DNA from: Rikenellaceae bacterium
GTDB lineage: Bacteria > Bacteroidota > Bacteroidia > Bacteroidales > UBA932
Reading direction: 5' to 3'
Assembly (NCBI GenBank): GCA_022771245.1
Contig: JALFCH010000105.1
Location: forward strand, 1-35,048
Length of the DNA stretch: 35,048 nucleotides
Made by a program: the position numbers and the translations under genes
Shown: in pieces, positions 1 to 8,864 of the stretch
How positions within the stretch are numbered: position 1 is the first letter of the stretch
How the letters are laid out: every line of letters begins with the position of its first letter
The notes under the pieces: model-generated
What the model saw: the letters and a program-made list of their open reading frames with translations, nothing else
Database searches by the model: none
Told to the model about the DNA's origin: nothing

Positions 1-6
1 GTATAA

Positions 7-23
7 TAGGGGCAGAGCCCCTA
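7..23. terminator. Short hairpin TAGGGGC-aga-GCCCCTA downstream of the Omp85 gene
   Basis: Perfect 7-bp inverted repeat read directly (7-13 / 17-23). Confidence 0.5.
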
Positions 24-36
24 GGCATAGAAAACT

Positions 37-67
37 CAGGTTCTGGAAGCTGTGCTTCCAGAACCTG
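37..67 (-). terminator. Intrinsic terminator-like hairpin after the Omp85 gene
   Basis: Perfect 14-bp stem caggttctggaagc / gcttccagaacctg (37-50 / 54-67), 3-nt loop; on the - strand followed by AGTTTTC. Confidence 0.65.
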
Positions 68-124
68 GCTACACTTTGGAGTAGGTTATCCGTCAAAACG
101 GATAACCTACTCCAAAGTGTAGCC
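67..124. repeat. 26-bp perfect inverted repeat with 6-nt loop enclosing the Omp85 stop codon
   Basis: ggctacactttggagtaggttatccg (67-92) and cggataacctactccaaagtgtagcc (99-124) are exact reverse complements; loop tcaaaa contains the TGA (93-95 on -). Confidence 0.9.
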
Positions 125-2291
125 CGTACCCGTCGCGGGTAAACCAGTTCTTAGGATTAACCCACCCGCCGTTGTCAGTAAGTGCCGGATCGTGAAGCCG
201 CAGCCCCCAGTCAAGCCTCAGCACAAGAAAATCCAAATCCACGCGAAGCCCAAGTCCCCAGTTGAAAGCCATTCCGGCCAGCAGATTGGTCCAACTGATT
301 TGCGACATCTCAGAACTGAATGCGTCCTTCCGCTTGAAATTCCATACATTACCGGCATCCAGAAACGCCGCTCCGTTGAACTTCCAGAAAAGCGGAAATC
401 TGTATTCCAGATTGGCCTCCAGACGCATATCACCGGTCTGGTTAGGAATTACGAAATAGTTATCTTTCGGGGAACGACCCGGTCCAAGAGTTCGGGCCTG
501 CCAGCCTCTCATACTGTTTGCTCCACCAACATAGAAATGCTTTTCAAATGGAAGTGCAGTTGAATTTCCATAAGCCCATCCAGCTCCGATTACAGCCCTG
601 TAAGCCAATGCCTGCCTGTCGTTCTTGCCGAAGAAGAAAGTACGTCCCAAAGTGAGTTCGCCTCTGATATATTGCGAATACTGAGTATTCCAAATCATTC
701 CGTCCCCGTCTGCATCTTTCTGCATCAACGGCTTGAACAAACTAAGGAAATTGCCAGCCAGGTCTGCCTGAAGCCTTGCATACCAATAATCAGATCTTGG
801 AGTCACCTCCGAATTGGTGGTGTAATAGAGCGTGTATCCGGAACCCAAGTCGAAATGGTTCTCGTAGGCATTTTTCAAAAACGGGTCCCTCTCCATAGAC
901 TTGTAGAATTCCTCGTCCAGATTGAAGAGTTTCACTATATTCATCTGGACAGGATAGACCTGATAGTAGAATACGGAATTGACATTGCCGCTGAAGCCTA
1001 TGGAGGTGGAAATTATGTTCCTGGTGTATTCCGGACGGTTCTGGTAATTATAGGAAGCATTGATTTCAGTGCGGGGAACGGCTCCCTTGAAAAGCCGGGA
1101 GGGGATGAAGACAAAACGTGGAAAACTCAATCCTCCGCTCACACCGAACTCATTGGAATTCACCTTGTCCTTGAACTGGAACTGGAAATTTCCCATAAAA
1201 CTGAGGTTCAGCCACTCTCCTCCCCTGAATATGTTCTTGTGATAATATGAAATCTTGGGTGATACTCCAAACAGGCCAGAGGAGTTGATGGAAACTTCTG
1301 CATTGACCTTGATGCCCTGCAATTTGGAAGGCAGAAGGTTGATGTCACATTGCAGCCTGCTGGTGTCTATGGCGCTTACCCCGATATTTACACTCGAGAA
1401 CATCCTCAGGGCGGACAATCTCGTATAGGTGCGGTTGATGGCAGATTCGCTGTAACTGTCTCCCGGATGCACCGTGGTCAGTTCAGCTAGCACCTTCGGG
1501 CGAATTTTCAGTTTCTTGGGATAGGAAATGTTCACTTTGTCAAAGGTGAACTTGCGGAAAGGCACCGCCTCTTTGGCAGTTTCATTGCGGGTATATTCCT
1601 TAATGCTGATTTCCAGACGAGCCTTGCCGTCAGAGGCAAGTGTGTCAGCCTCGCAGAAAAAATAATTTTTGTTGAATGTGTAGTAACCCTTGTTGCGGAG
1701 TATGGAACTGACTCGGGCGCTTTCGGCCTCGAGATCCGACTCGGACAAATAATCCCCCACTTTTACCAGCGAGCCCCTGCTTGCCTCGAGGAAATCATTG
1801 GCAATGCTGCCGGCAGGAAGTGTATAGCCCAGACTGTCAATGACATATCTCTTTCCCAACTCAACCTTGTAGGTGACATAGACCTTCTTTTTCCTGACCT
1901 TTATCTCGCTTTGCACATCGGAGTCATAATAGCCAAGATACTCAAGGTGGCGGCTGATGTTGCTGATGGATTCGTCCACTAGCGAAGGGTCATAGATGAT
2001 GGGCGCCGTGCCGAGTTTCTGTACGAACCTGTCCCACGGGCCTCCCTTGCCGTTGGACCAGTTGTAAACGCTCACGAAGGGATTCCAGCCGAAGAGGAAA
2101 TTGCTGTTCGGTCTCTGCTGAATGTATGGGGTGAGTCCGGATTCTTTGAATTCCTTGTCATTTGTCACTGTGACCTTGGCACCGGCAAGACTGAACTCGC
2201 CATCTTTCAGAACCCTCGTGGTGCTGCAGGAAGACAACGCAAGCACTACCGCCAGCAGCGGGAGTAAGGATGATATAAAGGACTTGCGCAT
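93..2291 (-). CDS. BamA/TamA-family (Omp85) outer membrane protein with POTRA-like repeats, lipoprotein-like signal
   Basis: Starts MRKSFISSLLPLLAVVLALSSCSTTR; C-terminal barrel with FYVGGANSMRGWQARTLGPG (conserved G-x-x-x-x-RG motif) and terminal aromatic F. ATG at 2291 preferred over the longer ORF start. Confidence 0.85.
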   Translation of the reverse strand: MRKSFISSLLPLLAVVLALSSCSTTRVLKDGEFSLAGAKVTVTNDKEFKESGLTPYIQQRPNSNFLFGWNPFVSVYNWSNGKGGPWDRFVQKLGTAPIIYDPSLVDESISNISRHLEYLGYYDSDVQSEIKVRKKKVYVTYKVELGKRYVIDSLGYTLPAGSIANDFLEASRGSLVKVGDYLSESDLEAESARVSSILRNKGYYTFNKNYFFCEADTLASDGKARLEISIKEYTRNETAKEAVPFRKFTFDKVNISYPKKLKIRPKVLAELTTVHPGDSYSESAINRTYTRLSALRMFSSVNIGVSAIDTSRLQCDINLLPSKLQGIKVNAEVSINSSGLFGVSPKISYYHKNIFRGGEWLNLSFMGNFQFQFKDKVNSNEFGVSGGLSFPRFVFIPSRLFKGAVPRTEINASYNYQNRPEYTRNIISTSIGFSGNVNSVFYYQVYPVQMNIVKLFNLDEEFYKSMERDPFLKNAYENHFDLGSGYTLYYTTNSEVTPRSDYWYARLQADLAGNFLSLFKPLMQKDADGDGMIWNTQYSQYIRGELTLGRTFFFGKNDRQALAYRAVIGAGWAYGNSTALPFEKHFYVGGANSMRGWQARTLGPGRSPKDNYFVIPNQTGDMRLEANLEYRFPLFWKFNGAAFLDAGNVWNFKRKDAFSSEMSQISWTNLLAGMAFNWGLGLRVDLDFLVLRLDWGLRLHDPALTDNGGWVNPKNWFTRDGYGLHFGVGYPF

Positions 2292-2317
2292 ATCTTCATA
2301 TATTACTTGAAAACCTA

Positions 2318-2325
2318 CAAATATA
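2318..2325 (-). promoter_or_regulatory. Candidate -7 element (TATATTTG) for the Omp85 gene
   Basis: Matches Bacteroidetes TAnnTTTG on the - strand 27 nt upstream of the start; no clear -33. Confidence 0.4.
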
Positions 2326-2416
2326 AGCAAATATGGGCATAATTCCTATTCTGTGCCTGCAGGGACTTGCAAAATGTCACATTATAGCCTAAATTCGCGT
2401 GATTAAAAAAGGTACT

Positions 2417-3184
2417 ATGTCTGAAAACAACCCGAAAATTTCCAATAACGAAATCAAGTTCATCCGTTCACTATCCCAAAAGAAAGCCAGGGAAGAAAAC
2501 GGGTGCTTCGTGGTGGAAGGTGAAAAAATGGTTGCTGAAGCCGCAGCTTCCGGATTCGCCATAAAGAGAATCTACCGTATTGAAGATATAGGAGAAACCG
2601 CAATGTCCAGGATTTCATCATTGGACTCCCCCTCTCCGGTACTTGCTGTCGTATCTCAACCTCCACTTCAGGATGATTGGCGGGAATCATTGAAGGACAA
2701 TGGTTTGTATCTTGCACTTGATGGTATCAGAGACCCGGGAAATTTGGGCACTATCATAAGAATTGCAGACTGGTTCGGCATCAGGACGATTTTCGTATCG
2801 GCTGATACTGTGGAGACTTTCAACCCGAAGGTCGTTCAGGCGACTATGGGTGCAATTTTCAGGGTAAAGGTCGTGCGCTGCTCCCTACCCCTTCTCGCCG
2901 ACAAGGTTACGAGTCTCGGAGGCAATGTCTATGGCACTTTTCTGGACGGGGAAAATATGTATTCCCAGGAATTGGATTGCGGAATGTCTGCCCCTGCTGT
3001 AATCGTGACCGGCAATGAGTCCAGAGGAATTTCAGCCGAACTCTCCTCACACATCAATCGCCGTCTTTTCATCCCTCCATTTCCTGCAGACATCAGGGGC
3101 AGCGAATCCCTGAATGCCGCTGTTGCCACAGCTGTCACCGTGGCTGAATTCCGCCGCCGTCAGCAGTGTGGTAGTGGATTATAG
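2417..3184 (+). CDS. TrmH/SpoU-family RNA (ribose-O) methyltransferase
   Basis: DGIRDPGNLGTIIRIADWFG, VTGNESRGIS and FIPPFPADIRGSESLNAAVATAVTVAEFRRR are SpoU motifs 1-3. Confidence 0.9.
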   Translation: MSENNPKISNNEIKFIRSLSQKKAREENGCFVVEGEKMVAEAAASGFAIKRIYRIEDIGETAMSRISSLDSPSPVLAVVSQPPLQDDWRESLKDNGLYLALDGIRDPGNLGTIIRIADWFGIRTIFVSADTVETFNPKVVQATMGAIFRVKVVRCSLPLLADKVTSLGGNVYGTFLDGENMYSQELDCGMSAPAVIVTGNESRGISAELSSHINRRLFIPPFPADIRGSESLNAAVATAVTVAEFRRRQQCGSGL

Positions 3185-3235
3185 AATCCCACTGTCGGCA
3201 GATGTGCGCAAAAGGTTGGTGGGTAATGTCCTGTG

Positions 3236-4606
3236 CTACAGTAGTTTCTTTGTCAGGGCAAACAACTTGTAAGGCATATATCTGAAAGGCAGGTCAATTC
3301 GGGTGCAGGTGTTCACAACAGCTCTCTTGTGTGAGAAAACATCGAAACTTTCCTTGCCGTGATAGGCAGACATACCGGATTTGCCCACACCACCGAAAGG
3401 TAGGTATTCATTGGCGATATGCATTATGGTGTCGTTGATGCAGGCACCTCCGGAAGAAGTCTGTTTCAGGACTCTCCTGCCGCTCTTGCCGAAATAATAC
3501 AGAGCAAGCGGCTTTGGTCTGGAATTTATAAAGGAAACGGCTTCGTCCAATTCCGCGAAAGATATGACAGGGAAAATGGGACCGAAGATTTCCTCCTGCA
3601 TTACAGGGGAATCAGGGCTGACATTGTCCAGGACTGTGGGCTCAAAAAAGCGTTCAGATGCGTCCGTGCGGCCTCCGAATACAATATCTCCGCAATTCAG
3701 GTAGGATTTCAGACGCCCGAATGCTTTGTCGTTGACTATGCGTACAAAATGTCTGCTTTGTTGTGCATCCTCTCCGAGCAAGGCCTTGAACTGCTTCTGC
3801 AAAAGTCGCAGAAATTTCTCCTTGATGTCCTTGTGCAGCAAAAGATAGTCAGGCGCAATGCAGGTTTGTCCAGAATTGAGCGACTTGCCCCAGGCGATTC
3901 TCTTTGCGGCAACTTCCAAATCCGCATCCTTGTCCACCACGCAGGGGGATTTGCCGCCGAGTTCCAGAACCACCGGGGTGAGATTCTTGGCGGCTGCTTC
4001 CATCACCTGTTTTCCCAGGGCCGGACTGCCGGTGAAGAAAATGATGTCCCAACGGTGCTGTAGCAGAATCCGGTTCACTTCCCTATTCCCTTGAACGACA
4101 GCTACTTGTTCCTCCGGGAATGTCTCGGAAATCATTTCCCCTATAACTGACGACACGGTCGGGACATAGGGCGAAGGCTTGAGCACAGCGGTGCAGCCTG
4201 CTGAAAGCGCCCCAACGAGCGGATTCAGCAGCAACTGTACCGGATAATTCCACGGTGAAATGATGAGGGCATTCCCCAGGGGCTCGCTCATCACGCGGCT
4301 GCGAGATGGGAAAAGTTTGAGCGGGGTTTTCCGGCAGTGGTCCGATGCCCAACTGTCGATGTGCCTCAGGTGATTGTCAATCTCCCCCAAGACAATGCTG
4401 GTCTCTGTGAGCAGAGCCTCCTCCGCAGACTTGTGCAAGTCCTTCCAAAGCGCTTCCTCTATGGGTTTCTGCCATTTGAGCAATGCGGATTTGAGTTTAC
4501 GAAGGGATTCCTTGCGGAAACCGATGTCGTGCCTGTCGCTTTTGCGGAACCATTCTGCCTGCGCTGCCGCAATGCTTTCGATTTTTTCTGCCGTGGTGTT
4601 TGTCAT
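3236..4606 (-). CDS. Aldehyde dehydrogenase family protein
   Basis: FFTGSPALGKQVMEAAAKNLTPVVLELGGKSP, SLNSGQTCIAPDYLL (catalytic Cys), EEIFGPIFPVISF. Confidence 0.92.
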   Translation of the reverse strand: MTNTTAEKIESIAAAQAEWFRKSDRHDIGFRKESLRKLKSALLKWQKPIEEALWKDLHKSAEEALLTETSIVLGEIDNHLRHIDSWASDHCRKTPLKLFPSRSRVMSEPLGNALIISPWNYPVQLLLNPLVGALSAGCTAVLKPSPYVPTVSSVIGEMISETFPEEQVAVVQGNREVNRILLQHRWDIIFFTGSPALGKQVMEAAAKNLTPVVLELGGKSPCVVDKDADLEVAAKRIAWGKSLNSGQTCIAPDYLLLHKDIKEKFLRLLQKQFKALLGEDAQQSRHFVRIVNDKAFGRLKSYLNCGDIVFGGRTDASERFFEPTVLDNVSPDSPVMQEEIFGPIFPVISFAELDEAVSFINSRPKPLALYYFGKSGRRVLKQTSSGGACINDTIMHIANEYLPFGGVGKSGMSAYHGKESFDVFSHKRAVVNTCTRIDLPFRYMPYKLFALTKKLL

Positions 4607-4629
4607 ACCTTTGTCTGTGTTATACTGGC

Positions 4630-5469
4630 TTATGCAGCTTTTGCTGCCGCCTGATTCTTGACTTTTCTTCCTGTGAAGTGATCCATCACTGAATACACTC
4701 CGAAAATTTTGCCGAAGATAAAGTCAAAAAGGAAATTGGGCAATACTCCCTGCCAGAATCTGATGAAATGGTAAGGGAAAGGCAGTCCCTTGAAGTCTTT
4801 ATCCTTGCGTATGGCCTTGAGGATACGTGCTGCGGTGGGTTCCGGTTCCAGTATGTTGAAGACTTTGGAGTCCACGCCGTCGAACATACCCGTGTTGATG
4901 AAATAAGGAGCTATGCAGGTTGCTTTGACCTTGCTGCGGGCCTGTTTCAATTCAATCCGGAGCGATTCGGTCCATCCTGCAACCGCCCATTTGCTGGCGC
5001 AATAGACCGAAAGCCTTGGCACTCCCAACATTCCTGCTGCTGATGCAATGTTGCAGATATGACCGCTGTTGCGCATCATCATATCAGGAAGGATTTCCAG
5101 GGCGACAAGCATAGGTGCAGTGGCATTCACGTCCATTGTCAGCTGAATATCAGAGACTTTCTGTTTGTCGAATGTTTCGTTGCCCTTCACAATCCCGGCA
5201 TTGTTGATAAGTATGTCCACATATCCGGCTTCTTCCTTCGTCTTTTCGTAGGCGTTTGCGATATCTTTTGCATCCGAAACATTCACCTTATAATAATATA
5301 CCTTGCCCAATTTGGCAAATTCTGCTGCGGTCTCTTCCATAGCCTTGAGGTTCAGATCCCAGATGATGACTTTTGCTGCGCCCTGTTCCAGACACATCCT
5401 GCACATAAGCTTTCCGATACCTGAAGCCCCTCCTGTAATCAGGACATTTTTCTTCTTGATTTCTGACAT
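4630..5469 (-). CDS. Short-chain dehydrogenase/reductase
   Basis: VLITGGASGIGKLMCR (TGxxxGxG), NNAG, YCASKWAVAG (YxxxK). Confidence 0.92.
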   Translation of the reverse strand: MSEIKKKNVLITGGASGIGKLMCRMCLEQGAAKVIIWDLNLKAMEETAAEFAKLGKVYYYKVNVSDAKDIANAYEKTKEEAGYVDILINNAGIVKGNETFDKQKVSDIQLTMDVNATAPMLVALEILPDMMMRNSGHICNIASAAGMLGVPRLSVYCASKWAVAGWTESLRIELKQARSKVKATCIAPYFINTGMFDGVDSKVFNILEPEPTAARILKAIRKDKDFKGLPFPYHFIRFWQGVLPNFLFDFIFGKIFGVYSVMDHFTGRKVKNQAAAKAA

Positions 5470-5496
5470 TTTTTTTGATTTCTAAAAATTCCGTTG

Positions 5497-5504
5497 CAAA
5501 TTTA
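5497..5504 (-). promoter_or_regulatory. Candidate -7 element (TAAATTTG) for the SDR-ALDH pair
   Basis: TAnnTTTG match on - strand 28 nt upstream of the SDR start. Confidence 0.4.
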
Positions 5505-5617
5505 CCTCTTAAAACGGGCTGTCCCCTACGCGGGCATAGTCTTTGGGATAAAGGCGCGGCTCCGTGTGATAAAGAGACGTAAAAATTGATGTGTGTAAAG
5601 TGAAAATTTCGCCAACT

Positions 5618-6508
5618 ATGAGCAAATTTCGTGAAGCAATGAACAAGTCAGTTCCGAGAAACCTGAGGCTGGGGACCTTTTCCTACACCTCAGTCTGGTA
5701 CACACTTTTTTTTGCTGCGATTTTCCTTATTATCTACGAGCCCTTTTCCCCTTCAGTCTGGTTTTCGCTATATGATTTTGAATCTGCCATTAAAACATCT
5801 TTGTTTTTCATATTGTCACTCATTATAATGATGATAAGCAAAGCTATATGGCTGCACTTTTGTTCGAGACATAGGGCGAAGAATTGGATTTATGTGATAT
5901 GGACTGTCGGAGAGTGTGCCGCCATAGCCCTGCTCTATCTTTCATTCACCTCAATATGCTCTCTCGGGTCTTATGCTTCCATTGCCTCGATGGTTTTCAG
6001 GACCATATTCTGCGTGGTAGCCATACTTGCAATTCCGCACAGTCTCATTTATGCCGTGTCGAGTTATGTGCAGGTGAAGGATGATATGGCTATGTTGAAA
6101 ATGGAAACAGCTGCACCTGTGGTAGAAAAGGAAGTGGAGGATATGTCCCAAAGGATGATTAATTTCATCGACGATTCCGGCGTGTTGCGTTTCTCTGTGG
6201 ACCTTGATTCCATTCTATACATCAAATCTGAGGGGAATTATGTGAATCTGTTTTATGAGAAAGGTGACAGCCTGACCTCATATATGATGAGGATGACGAC
6301 CAACTCCCTCGAAACAAAAATCTCCGGCACCCCTTTGGTGAGATGCCAGAGATCTTATATTGTGAATGCCAAGCGCATCCGTATGATGCAGAACGACGGG
6401 AGAGGGGCTTATGTCATACTTGACTCGGATGCCTGCCCTGTCATTCCCCTTTCGCAAAACTATGCTTCTTCTCTTGCGGATGTGGTGTTGAAGATGAAGA
6501 AAGCCTGA
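5618..6508 (+). CDS. Membrane-anchored LytTR DNA-binding regulator
   Basis: Multiple hydrophobic helices, then C-terminal LytTR-like IYIKSEGNYVNLFYEKGD...LVRCQRSYIVNAKRI. Start could also be 5591. Confidence 0.8.
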   Translation: MSKFREAMNKSVPRNLRLGTFSYTSVWYTLFFAAIFLIIYEPFSPSVWFSLYDFESAIKTSLFFILSLIIMMISKAIWLHFCSRHRAKNWIYVIWTVGECAAIALLYLSFTSICSLGSYASIASMVFRTIFCVVAILAIPHSLIYAVSSYVQVKDDMAMLKMETAAPVVEKEVEDMSQRMINFIDDSGVLRFSVDLDSILYIKSEGNYVNLFYEKGDSLTSYMMRMTTNSLETKISGTPLVRCQRSYIVNAKRIRMMQNDGRGAYVILDSDACPVIPLSQNYASSLADVVLKMKKA

Positions 6509-8273
6509 TGATGCTGACATCCACGGCCGGCACGTCCAATATCACTGGATGTGTTGCATTGCAGTTTTCAGTCTGTTCAAGTTCCAGCCATTCGAAAGCC
6601 CTCTCGGGTATGCTGATGTGCATCCGGGCATCTTCTTTTCCGAAATTTGCCGCAATAAGGAAGGTGTCGTCGTGGTCGTCACGAAGGAATACGAAATGCC
6701 TGTTCCTGTCGAAACCTTCCGAGTCATAGTTGCAGTAGCAGAGGTCGTAAGTCATTCCCTCGGTGATGGCATTGTCGGTGGCGGCGAATTTGAGCAGGGA
6801 TGTGTATTTTACAAAGAACCTGAGTTCCTGTTCATTGAGTCCGGTCTCCAGCATAAGTGCTTTAAGTTGTACTGCTGATTTCACCCTGGTGCGGAGCAGT
6901 CCTTTGCGTGTTTTGCTGTCCTTGATTGAGAAGAGTTCTGCCGCCTTTTCATAATTGCGCTTGCGTGTGAGTTTCCATAGCCCCCGCACTTTTTCCGGAC
7001 CCCACCAGTCAAAGATGGTTGTACGCCCGTCCCTGCCGCTGAAACCTTCCGCATCCATACCTCTCTCCCCCGTTTCTTCTCCGAAATAGTTCATAAACGC
7101 GGCCTTGTTCATAAACAGGCTCACGGCCAGCGCAGGGAAACACTTCCACGCATCCTTGCCGAAGAATTCTGAAGCAAAACGGGTTTCGTCGTGATTCTCA
7201 AGGAAGTTGAGCATATACATCTGGAGGTCACCGAGGTCCTGCCACGATGCGGTTATGCGGGTTGCGGACTGCCAAGGCTCCACAAAATCAGGGTTTTCGT
7301 TTCTGACAATCTCCGAAAGAGTGTCATATAGGCCGGATTTGTCGTAGAGCAGGTCAAAGCCCACCTCCCGTACATATTTCTGATACAGTGACTTCTGATA
7401 AACCTCAGCCACGAAGAGCGCCTCGGGATAGTCTTTCTTGACCTCGGCTATGCACCAGGTGAAAAACTCAGACGGCACAAGTTCCACCATATCGCAGCGG
7501 AAACCGTCCACACCTTTGCCGAGCCAATATTTCAGGATGTGGAGCATCTTGTCCCAAGTCGCAGTGTGGAAATCGCAGTAATTGATTTTGACGGTCTCGT
7601 ACCAGTCGTTCACACCCGGAAAAGGAGTGTAGGCATTGCCAGAGGCTTTGGCCGGGTATTCTTCAAAAACAGTCTTGCCGGAAGCCTTCCATTCTTCTTC
7701 GTTTGGCAACCTCAGCCTTTGTCCGGGATAATAGAAAAAATCATTTTCCGCCAACCAGTGCTGACTGCTGTCATCTGTCGCACCGAGTGACATTTTGTCA
7801 GCCGGACGGCCTTTTATGCTTGTGTCCACCCCCTGTCCATAGTCTCTTGACACGTGGTTGGGAACGAAATCGATGATGACTTTCAGGCCTGCCGAGTGTA
7901 TGCGTTCAATGGTTTTTTCAAATTCCTCCATACGCTTGGCTGGATTGTCCGCAAGGTAGGGATTGACGTCGTAATAGTCCTGAATTGCATACGGAGACCC
8001 GGCCTTTCCTTTTACGAACTGGGCATTTGAAAGATGTCCTCCCTTGCCCTCCTTGAGCCCGCCCATCGCATCCAAGTCGCTGCAAGCGTGGCGGATAACT
8101 CCTGTGAGCCAAAGATGGCTTGCACCTGTCCACTTGATGTAAGCAAGAGTGTCTGAGTCTATGTCGGAGAATTTTCCGGAACCGTTTTGTGAATAATTGC
8201 CGTCAGGCGTAAATTTGTCTTTTTTGTTGCCCCACAGACGGGGAAGCATCTGGTAGATTATTGTTTTTCCCAT
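6441..8273 (-). CDS. Alpha-amylase family glycoside hydrolase (GH13)
   Basis: GLKVIIDFVPNHV, GVDGFRCDMVELVP, ALFVAEVY, NFLENHDETR correspond to GH13 conserved regions. Confidence 0.88.
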   Translation of the reverse strand: MGKTIIYQMLPRLWGNKKDKFTPDGNYSQNGSGKFSDIDSDTLAYIKWTGASHLWLTGVIRHACSDLDAMGGLKEGKGGHLSNAQFVKGKAGSPYAIQDYYDVNPYLADNPAKRMEEFEKTIERIHSAGLKVIIDFVPNHVSRDYGQGVDTSIKGRPADKMSLGATDDSSQHWLAENDFFYYPGQRLRLPNEEEWKASGKTVFEEYPAKASGNAYTPFPGVNDWYETVKINYCDFHTATWDKMLHILKYWLGKGVDGFRCDMVELVPSEFFTWCIAEVKKDYPEALFVAEVYQKSLYQKYVREVGFDLLYDKSGLYDTLSEIVRNENPDFVEPWQSATRITASWQDLGDLQMYMLNFLENHDETRFASEFFGKDAWKCFPALAVSLFMNKAAFMNYFGEETGERGMDAEGFSGRDGRTTIFDWWGPEKVRGLWKLTRKRNYEKAAELFSIKDSKTRKGLLRTRVKSAVQLKALMLETGLNEQELRFFVKYTSLLKFAATDNAITEGMTYDLCYCNYDSEGFDRNRHFVFLRDDHDDTFLIAANFGKEDARMHISIPERAFEWLELEQTENCNATHPVILDVPAVDVSIIRLSSSSTPHPQEKKHSFAKGE

Positions 8274-8360
8274 AAGGTAATTTATTGCATAATTGTATCT
8301 TGCATTTGTCAGAATGGCAAGCCGTCAATATAATGCAAATAGTTTGCCTAATAGTATAAG

Positions 8361-8389
8361 TCAGGGACGCAGTGGCCCCGCATCCCTGA
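8361..8389 (-). terminator. Hairpin downstream of the DUF2147-like gene
   Basis: TCAGGGA / TCCCTGA 7-bp stem; no strong T tract. Confidence 0.35.
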
Positions 8390-8418
8390 TTTGCCATAGC
8401 AATAATTAAGCGTGTGGA

Positions 8419-8853
8419 TTATTTCACTCGGAACCAGTCCATAGTCCTGCCGAGCAATCCTCTTTTGTCGAGAGAGCCACGCACCTTGAGCACATCCCCC
8501 TCGACTTTCATCGAGCAATTGTAGGTCTTGCCGTTGCCCGGGTCGTAGATAGAGCCTCCTCGGTATTCCGCCCCGTCTTTCTTGAGTCCGCTGAGCATAT
8601 TCAGGCCCATAAGTTCTCGAGAGCGAAGTTTCTCATCCGGGTTCTTGCTGTCGGTAACCGGCTTGCCGTTTTCTGTTGGTTTTTCAAGCCATACGATACG
8701 TCCGTTGTAACTGTCTCCGGACTTGTACACCTCCACGATTGCGGAGCCGTCATCCAGTTTCCATCTTCCTGTGACATCCTGTGCGAATGCAGTTGCGAAA
8801 AATGCTGACGCAAAAGCCAGCGTTGCGATAATCTTTTTCATATTCATATTCAT
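8419..8853 (-). CDS. Secreted DUF2147-like protein
   Basis: Signal peptide then DVTGRWKLDDGSAIVEVYKSGDSYNGRIVWLEKP...GNGKTYNCSMKVEGDVLKVRGSLDKRGLLGRTMDWFRVK. Confidence 0.8.
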   Translation of the reverse strand: MNMNMKKIIATLAFASAFFATAFAQDVTGRWKLDDGSAIVEVYKSGDSYNGRIVWLEKPTENGKPVTDSKNPDEKLRSRELMGLNMLSGLKKDGAEYRGGSIYDPGNGKTYNCSMKVEGDVLKVRGSLDKRGLLGRTMDWFRVK

Positions 8854-8864
8854 AAGTCTATGTT

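Noticed and set aside
672-1250. 192-aa + strand ORF opposite the Omp85 gene
   Set aside because: Shadow ORF with no signature.
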